From Undaria pinnatifida (taxonomy: Eukaryota; Sar; Phaeophyceae; Laminariales; Alariaceae), in contig JABAKD010000029.1 of NCBI GenBank assembly GCA_012845835.1, forward strand, positions 1,680,970 through 1,744,969: DNA of 64,000 nucleotides, written 5' to 3'. Shown one piece after another: positions 1 to 10,300 of this stretch; the first letter of the stretch is position 1; every line of letters starts with the position of its first letter. The position numbers and the translations under genes are program-made. Below the pieces are notes generated by a model that saw only the letters and a program-made list of their open reading frames with translations, made no database searches and was not told the origin of the DNA.

Positions 1-59
1 AGAAAAAAAAAAAAGTGCAACCCAACGAACACACAAAAAAAAAACATCCTGCTAAACAC

Positions 60-200
60 AAAAACGACAAAAAAACGACGAATTGGGGTTAAGGAATCTC
101 GTTTTTCAAAAAAAAAAATGGCCAAAAAGAGGATACCTATATCGTACCACGCGCCCGTCATAGTATGCATGGCCATAAGAGGGGTGCACACTCATACCAT
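60..200 (+). repeat. Dispersed A-rich repeat (GGGTTAAGGAGC type)
   Basis: An A-tract-rich segment carrying the words GACGA, TTGGGGTTAAGGA and ATCGTACCACGCGCC. Related copies are seen near 4840-4985, 6590-6890, 11860-12010 (reverse), 16740-16850 and 28970-29030, often with CCTAGGTAYACAACGAGAATC alongside. No coding sense is seen. The ends are not well defined, so the family type is unknown. Confidence 0.45.
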
Positions 201-539
201 TCCAACGAACCAACGCACGAACACGCCTCCCCAAAATTAGGCAGGATGATGACAGATTTGGGGGCTAGTCCCCTCTAGAAGAAAGGATAATAATACCCGT
301 ATAAAACTTGTCGCGCTCGGCCTTTTCGGGGTTCTGAGAAGAAACAACGCCGAAAACTAGGTCATACCATTCACAGCCGTCGTCTGAAGACCGTAGGCCC
401 TAGCATTCCTACAAAGCCGGGTTGGAGCACGTCGGCTTATCACCGACCAAACAGACAAGGTTTGGGGATGACGGGCACTCATCTGTTGCATGCATGCCTT
501 GGTTATTTTTATTTGACCACGGACCACGCATCGCGGGCG

Positions 540-965
540 GGGGGGCGGGGTGTGATTATTCATACACGCATGGCCGAAGTCTAGTCTGTCAGATCATAGA
601 TCCTCGCATATCCACAATACCAAGACGAAGCACGTGGGTTTGCCATCGACCAGGCAGAAATCGCTTGAACCACGTGCGAAGCGCCGCGAGGCGATCGGCG
701 AGGCGCACTACGGGCGAGCTGCAACCTACTAAGAAGCGCTTGGGGAGCGAGTTTCGGCACCTTGTGCGCACTCTCTTGCACAGGAGTGACAAGCATCGAG
801 TTTCTTGATTTTTTCCGGTGTGGTCACGTCCAGAGACAGCAATGAGTATACTATGTACCTGCCTCTTGGCTCCCTGACCGTATACACACTACCCTGGTAC
901 GTGATAAGACTATCCCCCTTGCTCGGAGTTAAGGTTCTCCAACCTCTCACGGTACGGTCTAAAAT
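540..965 (-). other. Coding-looking repeat R1, copy 1 (unknown family)
   Basis: Read on the minus strand, this stretch matches 32130-32850 (plus strand) over its whole length once a SINE in the second copy is set aside. Both copies keep one reading frame around GWRT-(L/V)-(T/S)P-x-KG, then PRG-(R/C)-YIV, then Y-(S/P)-LLSL(D/E). In this copy the frame is open from about 974 to 729. The spacing gap between copies in the best region is a multiple of three, which suggests descent from a coding exon. Downstream the match continues to a C-rich tract in both copies, but without an agreed frame. I do not recognise the protein; it could be a multicopy gene family or the coding part of a transposon. 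Confidence 0.4.
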
Positions 966-1159
966 GACCACCACCCATGGTTACCACCCCCCCCGAAAAA
1001 AAACGGTGTATATGCTGGCTGCCTAGCTCACGCTGTGAGTGGCGTGTTTTGACCGCGTCGTCTGCATGAGGTGCTTTAGGCCAAACAGCGCTATCCCTAT
1101 CGTGGCACACGTCCTAGTCTACTCAGCTGTTACCGAAAAGACAATGATGAAATAATGGT

Positions 1160-1345
1160 GACCGCCGGTAGGGCCAGCTCGCGCTGTCGCTACCACGGGA
1201 ACTGAAGGATGCGCCATAAAACCAGCTGGATTGCGAATACAAACGAGTTAAATTGACACACGTGTATGAAAGTACGTAGAAGTGTGGTGAACTCAAGCTT
1301 TACCCGTCCCCATCCGCCGGAGGACGAAAAGAGAAAAACTGAACC
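1160..1345 (+). repeat. Dispersed ~220-bp hairpin-ended repeat P, partial copy
   Basis: Shares the core GTTAAATTGACACACG, then GAAGTGTGGTGA, then AGCTTTA and CCCATCCGCCGGAGGA, with copies at 17812-18035, 31313-31535, 42285-42430 (reverse) and 55675-55895 (reverse). Full copies begin with a small perfect hairpin (GGCAGC...GCTGCC) and end with a near-palindrome (ATCCGCCGGAGGAT). This copy lacks the 5-prime hairpin. It is non-coding. Confidence 0.6.
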
Positions 1346-1389
1346 CCCCACACACATTGAGTAGATTATAATACATAATCATAGCACAC

Positions 1390-2650
1390 ACAAATCATGG
1401 CCACGCACAAAACACACACAGACGCTGGGCACACACACAAACACAAACACGAAACATGGACTTGAAACACACACCTCCGGTGTGTACTGGAATCGCAAGG
1501 AACGAAAGCTGCACCCGTGGAGAAGCAGCGGACCGTCCGGGGCCATGTCGTAGTGGGGCTTGGCGGGACACCTGCTCGATCGCGGCCGGCGACGTAGGAG
1601 GCAAAAAGAAAACGCTCTCGCGGTAAAAAACTCGTGTTTTCATACTACACCTTTGCCTCTACAAAAACGGACGGCGATCGGACGCGGCGTAGCTTGGCGT
1701 GGCGAAACCTCCGCCCGCAGCAGCCGGTATACTAGGGTGTTTGCAGGACACCAGCTTTGATTGGGTACGAAGCAAACTAGACACACGCTACGATAAAAGT
1801 GTTAACGTATGTGCACCAGGTACCACTGTTGGGGTAAAACTATTCTCTGAGCGGCCGCGCTCCTTAACCCACTTTTTTTTCCTTGTCGGAATGCCATTGT
1901 TTTGTTTCGCGTTAGTTTCTCTTGGAAAGCTTAAGGCCCATTGATTTTTCATCGGATTTCACTTTCATTTTCGAGTCGTCCTACGGTAGCGCCCCCAACT
2001 TTTCTTGAACGAAATCGCCGGTTGTTGAAACCAGCTCCCGGCCGTATCTCGTCAAATACGGCGACCCTTGCCACCCTCCCCGACGTCATCGTTCGATAGT
2101 CTTTTGGCAAACAAGAAAATATGCGAATATATATTTTTTCTCAACACCCTTAGTCATGTCGAGCGGCCATGAAACGTGCGTAAACGAAAATCGCCGGTTT
2201 CGGGAGGGAGCTATCGTAGAATCTGTCTTTACACATTTGTATCCTCAGGTAAGAGGCCACATAAAAAACAAGATAGTGAATCTTAACCGTGCCATATGTC
2301 AACATACGATAGTACGATTGAAACCGACGAATGTCGTTAACTCAAGGCCAGCCCACGGCACAAAGAAAATAGCCAAAAACGACCAAAATGGCCCGTTTGA
2401 TCTCCGCAGCCCTCATTTTTTCTTTACTGTTGTAACATTACGACGCATACATATACGCCTTAATTCGTACCAAGGTATCTAGTTTGGGATCAATGACTTC
2501 GGCTTGTCTGTGGCGGCATCAGATTACCCCCATTCCTGTTGCCCCTTTCCCCATTATCTCATACCGCGTCGCTCGATGGTGTCGAATTTTGAATATTTTA
2601 CGAGCGGGGGGGATTCCAAGCCAACATAATTAGGTAATAATCGCCAAAGA
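1390..2650. other. No gene recognised
   Basis: The stretch begins with a CA-rich tract (1385-1450). An open frame of 108 codons at 2156-2482 follows a TATATA stretch, but I see no domain, no partner exon and no codon pattern to support it. Nothing else is supported. Confidence 0.3.
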
Positions 2651-2654
2651 CTAG

Positions 2655-2992
2655 ATCTGTGAGTCGGCACGAATTAAGTCACCGACTAGTTATTAGTCGA
2701 ACTAATAGTTAGTCGTCTTCTTGAGGTGCCGACTATCCCACTTATTAGGTTTCCATACTTGTAGAAAGGATTGCTCAATGCGGGACGCTTCTTTTTCATT
2801 ACTTGAGCGGGTGCCCGTCGGCCGGGGAAAAGCTAACTAGGCTCGCTTCGCTCACATGGCTTAAGTCGGCAAGTCGGCCGGCTATCAGCTGGGTTCACCT
2901 GCCGACGTTTCGACTAACGTCACTTAGTTGGCTAGCGGCACCTACCGACTTGTAATTAATCGTGAAATCCTACCGACTCAAAGCTCTAGCAA
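2655..2992 (+). mobile_element. MITE family 1 (TGAGTCGGCA ends), copy 1
   Basis: About 330 bp with terminal inverted repeats built on GAGCT-TGAGTCGGCA. It has an internal TTAGTCG stem (ACTAGTTATTAGTCG near the left end, GTAATTAATCGTG near the right), and the words GCTCGCTTCGCTC and GTCGGCAAGTCGGC in the middle. TA lies outside each end, as expected for a Tc1/mariner- or Harbinger-like target duplication. Other copies are at 26177-26508, 30490-30825 and 36762-37092. It carries no protein and would depend on a transposase coded elsewhere. Confidence 0.75.
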
Positions 2993-3059
2993 AGACCTTA
3001 TTGTCGTGCCCCATCGAGATCGGGCAGCTCTTAACTTTGGGAGTATCGTCGATGCGAAA

Positions 3060-3260
3060 AAGGTGGTGCGGTGGGGTACCCGATTTAATACCCGATTAAA
3101 CCCTTTTAGCACCGCACTCCCGATATGGGGACACAAGACTTTGAATTAGACTAGGGAAATTTGAGGAGTTGGACATGGGTTAAAACCCCCTCAGAACAAG
3201 CCAAGTGTCACCGCTCTTGAGTCACCGCTCTTGTCTCCGTGCTGCTCGTATCTTAGATTG
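3060..3260 (+). repeat. Small inverted-repeat element family 2 (AACCCTTTTAGCACCGC)
   Basis: About 85 bp of conserved core: AACCCTTTTAGCACCGC, ACTCCCGATATGGGGAC, TTGAATTAGACTAGG, then a GAGTTGG...GGGTT end, so the ends are roughly inverted. Further copies are at 12353-12440, 14366-14450, 43130-43200, 43240-43320, 43430-43510, 46053-46140, 49852-49938 and 58099-58165. Here it is flanked by GGGGTACCCGATTTAA and by GTCACCGCTCTTG, which recur beside other copies (26.6 kb, 43 kb, 50 kb), so the mobile unit may be longer than the core. Confidence 0.6.
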
Positions 3261-3419
3261 GGTATAGTACGCCCGATGGGTTATAGTAGAGGCGATGCAA
3301 GACCTTGAGAAGCCGACTTGGCCGTTCTTAAGTCCGTTTTCTAACAATATGGACGCTGTTAATCGGGCATCCTGCCGTACCCCTCGTATAAATATAACTA
3401 CCTGCCTTGGGATGGAGTA

Positions 3420-3630
3420 CGTTTAGTATTAAGTTGCTGCCATTATTATTGTTGATAACGTTTAATTGTTGATGTTCATCCTGGCAACATCCATAGTAAC
3501 AGTCATACAGTCTATATATATATTCAAAGGATAATGTACACATATGAAAAAACGAGCGGCCGGTGTATCAAGCAGCTTGAAAATATGAGTGTCGAACCTT
3601 CAATCGATCAAATTCGCAGCAGAGGTAATT
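3420..3630 (+). repeat. Dispersed repeat with GAGCGGCCGGTGTATC
   Basis: The order TTGTTGAT, CTGGCA-ACATCC, TTCAAAG, AACGAGCGGCCGGTGTA, CAGCTTG, ATGAGTxTCGA recurs at 16855-17030 and 45780-46060, with shorter parts at 8770-8960 and 48120-48230 (reverse). No open frame is shared between copies. Its nature is unknown. Confidence 0.5.
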
Positions 3631-3654
3631 CGAAAAACAAAAAACACATAAAAC

Positions 3655-3855
3655 GCGCCGGGCGCTATCCTCGGTCCCTGCGTTTTACGTACGCCACTGG
3701 ACAGTACCACGTAAAACAAACATTAGTCTTCAATTTGATCGAACTCACAGCTGACGCGATTGAAAATATATATAGAACACGTCAGGCGTTATCCTCGGTC
3801 CCTGCGTTCTACGTACGCCACTGGACAGTACTACGTAAGACAAACATTATTTTTC
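3655..3855 (+). repeat. Two-copy direct repeat (~120-bp period)
   Basis: The word CTATCCTCGGTCCCTGCGTT followed by TACGTACGCCACTGGACAGT occurs twice, about 120 bp apart, with few differences. A 187-codon open frame runs through both copies (3534-4097), but I give it no coding status because nothing else supports it. Confidence 0.7.
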
Positions 3856-4128
3856 CCGTACGGCAACGTTTCGAACGCGCGGCTTATCGTTTTAGGTCCA
3901 CGAGGAAGGCCATGAAGGCCCGAAAAAAATGCACTATATCACTCTGGGCGCACGACACTAACTCTTTTCAAGCGTCACACACTCTTCGAAGCATGGGGGG
4001 GTGCTCAAAACAAAACAAGGCCAACTTAGGCCAACACACGAACTCCATTTACTTTTGTGTACAAGAAACGGAAACGCACGCTTTTTTATCGGGTTAGATT
4101 TTCATTGTTTTTCTCTCAAAAGTAAGCT

Positions 4129-4341
4129 TTAGGCAAAAGGCGTAGAGCTCCTCAAGCCAAGAAACTTGCAGGGCAAAACCACAAAACATATTGCATCACT
4201 ACCGCAGCAAACGTAGGTAGCTTGCCTTTCGAGGTCCATCAGGAAGGACATCACGTCCGGAGACTCGTGCCCTCTGCCAACCATGAAGAGCACGGACATC
4301 AGGCACCGCACCATGTGCCACAAAAACGCCCGCCCGCAAAC
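4129..4341 (-). CDS. PUS3: PUS3 exon 6 (C-terminus and stop)
   Basis: Starts after the acceptor CTGCAG with VCGRAFLWHMVRCLMSVLFM, then VGRGHESPDVMSFLMDLERQ, and ends LPCKFLGLRSSTPFA with TAA at 4131-4129. The gap between DLER and LPCKF equals that of human PUS3 (NIEK to LYDCKF). Animal PUS3 has over 100 further residues; here the frame simply stops. A GC donor inside the exon (AAAG-GCAAGC at DLER) would be an alternative exit, but I prefer reading through. Confidence 0.88.
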   Translation of the reverse strand, partial: VCGRAFLWHMVRCLMSVLFMVGRGHESPDVMSFLMDLERQATYVCCGSDAICFVVLPCKFLGLRSSTPFA

Positions 4342-7300
4342 CTGCAGAACCAAGGGCAACGAACAGACCCGGAGTGCATTTGCGCATGTCAACATGGGTT
4401 TCGAGATTGCGTCATGGTGAAGATTGGCGTAACACGGTTCCTGGCGTTGTGCCATGGCGCACACAGTCGACGACAGGGATTTACGATTTTCAGCTTTTCG
4501 ACGTCAACCCAAGAGTGCGGGGGTCAGGCACCCGCACCATTCGCCAGAAAAACGCCCTCCTGAAAACCTGCAAACCTAAGGACACAACAAACATGGGAGT
4601 GCCTTTACACATACTAAAGGGGAAGGAAAGTCCCTATTAATAGGAACAATTCCGTGGCACATGTCCCGAATTAACCCTTTGGGACCATTATATCTTGATT
4701 ATAGTATAGGACTACGATAGAGGTGCGCCACTTTTTTTGTTAATACTACTCCTCAATTTGGGAGCTTAAGACAGCCCTTTCCCAAAAAACTAATTCGAAA
4801 AAAAAAAAAAACTGCTACATAGTACCGGACGAAGACATCCCATGGCCTAGGTACACAACGAGAATCATCATGCAAAAAAAGGCCTATTATCTATTTATTT
4901 TCCGACGATTTTGGGTTAAGAAGCCCCGTAACGCAGAAATAATTTCAGACGAAAACTACCACCCTCTATCGTAGCGCGCGTCCGTGTTTTCAATGCAGGA
5001 CATGACTCTGGACAGTTTTGGAATACTCGCAGCCTTTCATCACGTGTCCTCAAACAGATGGTACACTTCTTGACGAGGCGTTAATAGACCAGGGAGGGGG
5101 AAAGAGGCCCGTCCATTAGTCCACCCACCTGCAATACTAACAGCTGAAAACGAAAACACACAGGCGGGAAGCCGCTGCAAATACTGCCCACGAAAGGGCC
5201 GCACCGAACTCATTTTCTGCCTCGGAAAAACGAGGAAACCGGGCCGGCCTTTTTTCTCGCGGAAAAAAACTCGACTACTCTCAGAGAGGTACCCTGATCA
5301 GTTTCTTCTTCCTGTTTCCCAAGGATCACACTTGCGAGCTTTTCACACCGTTAATATAGCACATTCATCATTTTTCAATGTTCTTGACAGAAAAAAAAAG
5401 GACCGAAAAAGCGCCGCCGTGCACGCAAAACAAAAACACAACACAAAAACGCGCACCTCAAACACGCACATCCGGTAGTACTCGGTCCCGGCGTAGTCAG
5501 GAGACGGCGACGGCACCGGCCTGACGGAGGCGTGTTTGATGTGCCGAACGAAGTTGCTGACGTTCGCGACGTCTACCAAAAAGAGTTTTTCCAGAAAACG
5601 TTCAAGCGCGTGGGTCAGCAGAGATTTCCAACAAGACCAGAGTTGGTGCGGGCCAACAACGTTTCCCCAGAAAAAGGTAGGCGCGTGGGAGGGAGGATGG
5701 CGCGCGGAGAAGGGAACCAGACGCAAGGAGGGGGGGGGGGCGGGGGGCGGGGGGGGGGGGGGGGGGGGGTACTCATTGGTTGCTTGCCAGAATCAGTTGA
5801 CAGCTGATCGCGCATCCCTTTCCAGACGGAGCACCATCGTTTCTCCTGGCAGAGACAACTCCAACATATGGGCGCTCGTTTCGATTTTCCATGCGTTACA
5901 TTTCGTTTTGTGCTTGGCTTTCTGCTTCGGATGGGGAGAGGCAAGGGTTTTCACGGGCCTGGGGTCACCCCTATTGGGATTCGAACATAGCTCATACCAC
6001 ATCATAGCCGGTGCACCTCATTTTTCCGTGGCTCTTTTTACCACGGGAAACAAACAAACACACTCGCACAACGTAATTTCACGTGGTTTGTCCCCGAAAG
6101 CGTCTCAACACGGTTCTGAACGGGTTTACAAGGAGCTCTATATATCACCCATGGAACTCATCTTCGGAGAAACACCAAAGTGCAACCGGACGATCAATCC
6201 CATGACCTAGGCACCAGATCACAAAATACAATCGTACAAACATACAAGAAAAACAGACGATATTTCGACGGCATCGGGTCGCCAGCCGCTGAGTTGAGGA
6301 GCTCCGTCATTCGGCAAACACTTTAGCCAAAAAGAGGTACTGTACCTCTACCGTAGTGTAGCTTTTGGCGCACGGTACAATAGGGTGTACCTTGTTATGT
6401 CTAGGGCTCCTCGCTTGAGGACCTCTGTACCTCTCACCCAAACACAAAGGTACAAAAAAACAAAAAATGCGACGCGTGCTACAATAGAGGTGCACCACTT
6501 TCTTTTCTTAATACTACCCCTCGCTTCAGGAGGTTAAGGGATGGAAAATAAACCTGCTTTATCGCGGATGAAAAAAAAAAAACATGGCCTAGGTATACAA
6601 CGAGAATCAAGAACGAAAACGGCAACAAAGTACATACCGAATGAAAATTCCTATAGGTATGCAGCGAGAATCATGAACAAAAATGGCCGATTTCCGACGA
6701 TCTTGGGTTAAGGAGTGTCTTAAGTCATTCAGGAAACATCATGTTTCAGACGAAAAGTGCTACCTTTATCGTACCAGGCGCCGCAAAAAAAAAAAGAACG
6801 AAACTCCGACGATTTCGGGTTAATACGGGTTAAGGAGCCCCGTCATGCAGAAAACATTTTAGCCAAAAAATGCCTTACCTATCGTATTAACAGCACACGT
6901 CGCAACGCTTCTTTCCTCCTCTGCCACGCCAAGGGTAACAAGAAACGACGAATACCCGGCCCAGCAGCTGCTGGCCAGCTACTAGCAACAGCACACTGTC
7001 TGTTAGTGTGTTCTACCGGTTTGCCGGCACCGCCCCGTGCTGTACCCACTTGACATTGGCGCCTCGACGTGATCAACCAAACACTGCCCATGCTGCTGCC
7101 ATCAACGTAAAATCCTTCAACCACAGAATGCGAACCAAAACGCCTACTTGTACAATACGCAAATACATCTCTTCAACAGAAAACATATTATTTTTTTTCT
7201 TGTTTCCCGGCGTCTACTGCTTCTCATTTGCTCGCGCCGCCTCTACCACAGGCACTGGAGGTCGCGGCACGGCGACATCATTGTTGAATCGGCAACCGAG

Positions 7301-10300
7301 TTAGACTGACGCGCCACACGCCGCACGTGAAAGTATTGTGAACTCGTTTAGGGCTGCACCCCCCTCCCTCCCCCGATTTCGGGGCAAAAAAAAAGAAAAC
7401 TTGGAAATATAAAATCGTGTGTGATAAATTTTTACAGTTCTACAAAAGGTTAACTAGAAAACAGCAAAAAAACAACTATCACAGCGGTACATCAATTCCA
7501 AGCGGTTTGTTCCCCCCCCCCAAAAAAAACGCGTACAAGCTGGTTCAACCAAAAAAAAAAAAATTCTCTCCCCCACTAATACCGCGCGCAATATTTTGCC
7601 AAAAGAGTGAATATTTGGTATCACAGTGGCTCCCATGGCCAGTGAAAGAGGGTGACATGGCCAAAAACAAAATTACCGGCCTCGGACTGTTTCTAGGAGC
7701 GAAACTCGTCTGGACCAATGGCAGGCCTTCAATTCTTTCAATGATATTCAGGTTTTTTCCCAGCGGGGGCGAAAAACAAATTGCGCCGCATTCTGCACGA
7801 TCCGGTTGGACGTACTCCAAGGTATGTCTGTAGACAGTTTCGCGCAAAAAATCAAATATCTGACCTGCCTGTGTTCAACATCAAGCAGAATCTAGCGAGA
7901 AAACTGGATCCTACACTAAAACCAAGTCATTTGAAGGGAATAACGTATCACACTCATTTTTACGCACAAAAGTCCAAATGTCCACGCCGTTTTTGAGAAA
8001 TAGACCCTGAAATTTTGCACACGTGTTCGACATGCCCATTCCGAGGCCTGACATCCGGGGGGGGGGGGGGGGGGGGGGGGTCTTTTTTTTTCGCCGAAAA
8101 AATTGGTCTAAGGTGGGCCACATTTTCCAAAAAAATCTCAACTGACGAAAAATCAGACAAGAAGAAGAAAAAAAACGACAGGTGAGGTCTTCGCAAGGGC
8201 ACATGGAAGACGTGTTCCAAATTTCCCGGTCTGAATAAAAAAAACGGCGTGGACATTCGCCGGGGAATAAATTTGGGGTTTTTAACGTGAACCAACCTGT
8301 GAACCAACCTGTATCCGGTTCCAAAGGGTTAGACTAACCCCTTTTACAACTGGGAACCCGTTTTTGGGGACAAGGTTACTTGGATTTAGTATACGGAGGG
8401 GTTCGGGGGCTCCACAGGGGTTAAGCTCTGTTTTTGTATTTTTGTTACAGCTATACGCCGGAGGAAAATACGGCATAGACCCGCCCGCCAACAAGATAGT
8501 CCTACGATGTTTGGAGTGACATAGCCCTTGAAACAACCTTGAGCGTAGGCTATTATACACCAGGTAGGATTTAGCGTAGCGCTGGACACCATTTCTTAAG
8601 ACGATTTAGCGTAGCGCTGAACACCATTTCTTGAGACCAATTTGCTCAGCGTTAGGCCAGAAGGTGAGGCACGTAGAAAACCTTATTCGCGAGCCCATAC
8701 TGCACAAAACAATGCTACGTTACAGTGTAATCTTCATTGTTATTATCATATTGTTATTATTGCTACAGTAGATACACAGGCGATCGACGTGTGACCAATC
8801 TAACACTTGCTCATGCATGCCCAGTACTGTAATACAAATGCAATGACATCTTGTATCAGGTCTTAATATATGAAACTTACTGCAAACCGGCGATCGATGT
8901 AGTGCGCAGCTTGCAAAGATGAGCATCGACCCAAAATTCATCAAACTCACAGCTAACGATGCTGGAATATTTTTTATACAACAAAAACAAAACAAAAAGA
9001 GCACTGGCGGCGGTGTATACATGCGGAGGAGAGAAGCGAGCTTCACCTATCTTGCAGAGGTTCCGAAAGTCGTGGTCCCCCACAATGCGCGAAGCCGCGT
9101 CGTCCATGGCCGCGATGTCCAAGTCCCTCGCCAAGAAAAAATACCTGCTGACACCCGAGATATGTCCCAATTCCAGCGGCAAAAAACAAAACACCAAGAA
9201 AGCGAGGCTCGATATTTGCACAAAGCATCACAAAACAAATGTAAAGTACAAAAATGTGGAGAACCCACGCTGTCGAACATGGGATTTTGAGCGTGGTGTT
9301 CTATATTTCGATACCAATACTCACCCAAAGTAAGCGCAAAGCCGCGTCCTCCATGGCCGCGACACCCCGAAAGACGTCCCAATTCCAGCAACAAAAAAGC
9401 AAAACACCAAGAAAGCGAGGCTCGTTATTTGCACGAGACACCAGAAAAAAACAGATTTGCCGCAAAACGAAAACAAAGCACCAAGAAAGCGAGGCTTGAT
9501 GTTTGTACGAAACATCAGAAAAAAACAAATATGTAGCAAAACAAAACGTGGAGAACTCCCACTGCCGCGCATGGGACTTTGAGACTGACCCAAAATTGAG
9601 CGTTTCGCAAGTGGTGAGTTGTACTTCGCTATAAAAAATCGCCGACCGCAAAACCCCGGCGGGTGGGGTGGTGGGGAAGGGCTACAGTGGTTCCTACTAC
9701 AAAATCGCCACCTCATCCGCGAGGCATTGCAGCGAGAAGAACCGTGGTGCTGCCACCAGCGGGGGCGTGCCTCGGGTCAATCACGCGCCAGAAAAACCTC
9801 GCAGACGGAAAGCAAGCGAGCAAGCCCCGCCCCGCCCGCCCCCCCCCGCGCCCAAGTGTTGGAGGTACCTCTCTTAGGCGTAGGAACGGCGCTCCTCCTC
9901 GAAAGGGGTGCATGGTCAACCGTCATCGGTCCCCCGCCCATCTCGTGCGTGGTCAACCGTCATCCGTCCCCCGCCCCCCGCCCCCCATTCGTTAATTCCC
10001 GACGGGGTACAAGATGCCTTCACCGACTGGTCAACGAAACCGTTGGGGAAAAAACTAACAGGAACATTGCAAAACGGACATTGTATTCCAATAATCACTG
10101 CTGTGTCGATGCCACCGTGCGCCGCAGTCGCGGATCGTATTTTTTACAATAGGAGTAGTAATGACGGACTTGCAACAGCAACAAAACAAAATAACGTTAC
10201 ACAATCGTTTCGTACGAGAGTCAAGCAGCATAACAACAATGCCGTTTATCATATTTGATTTGTTTGACACTTCGACGAAAGCAGAGATAAAAAAAACAAA

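Noticed and set aside
3534-4097. 187-codon open frame
   Set aside because: It spans a recent direct duplication and a dispersed repeat; no domain.
4200-4222. GC donor inside PUS3 exon 6 (AAAG-GCAAGC)
   Set aside because: Reading through gives the right spacing to LPCKF and a stop; no better downstream exon was found.
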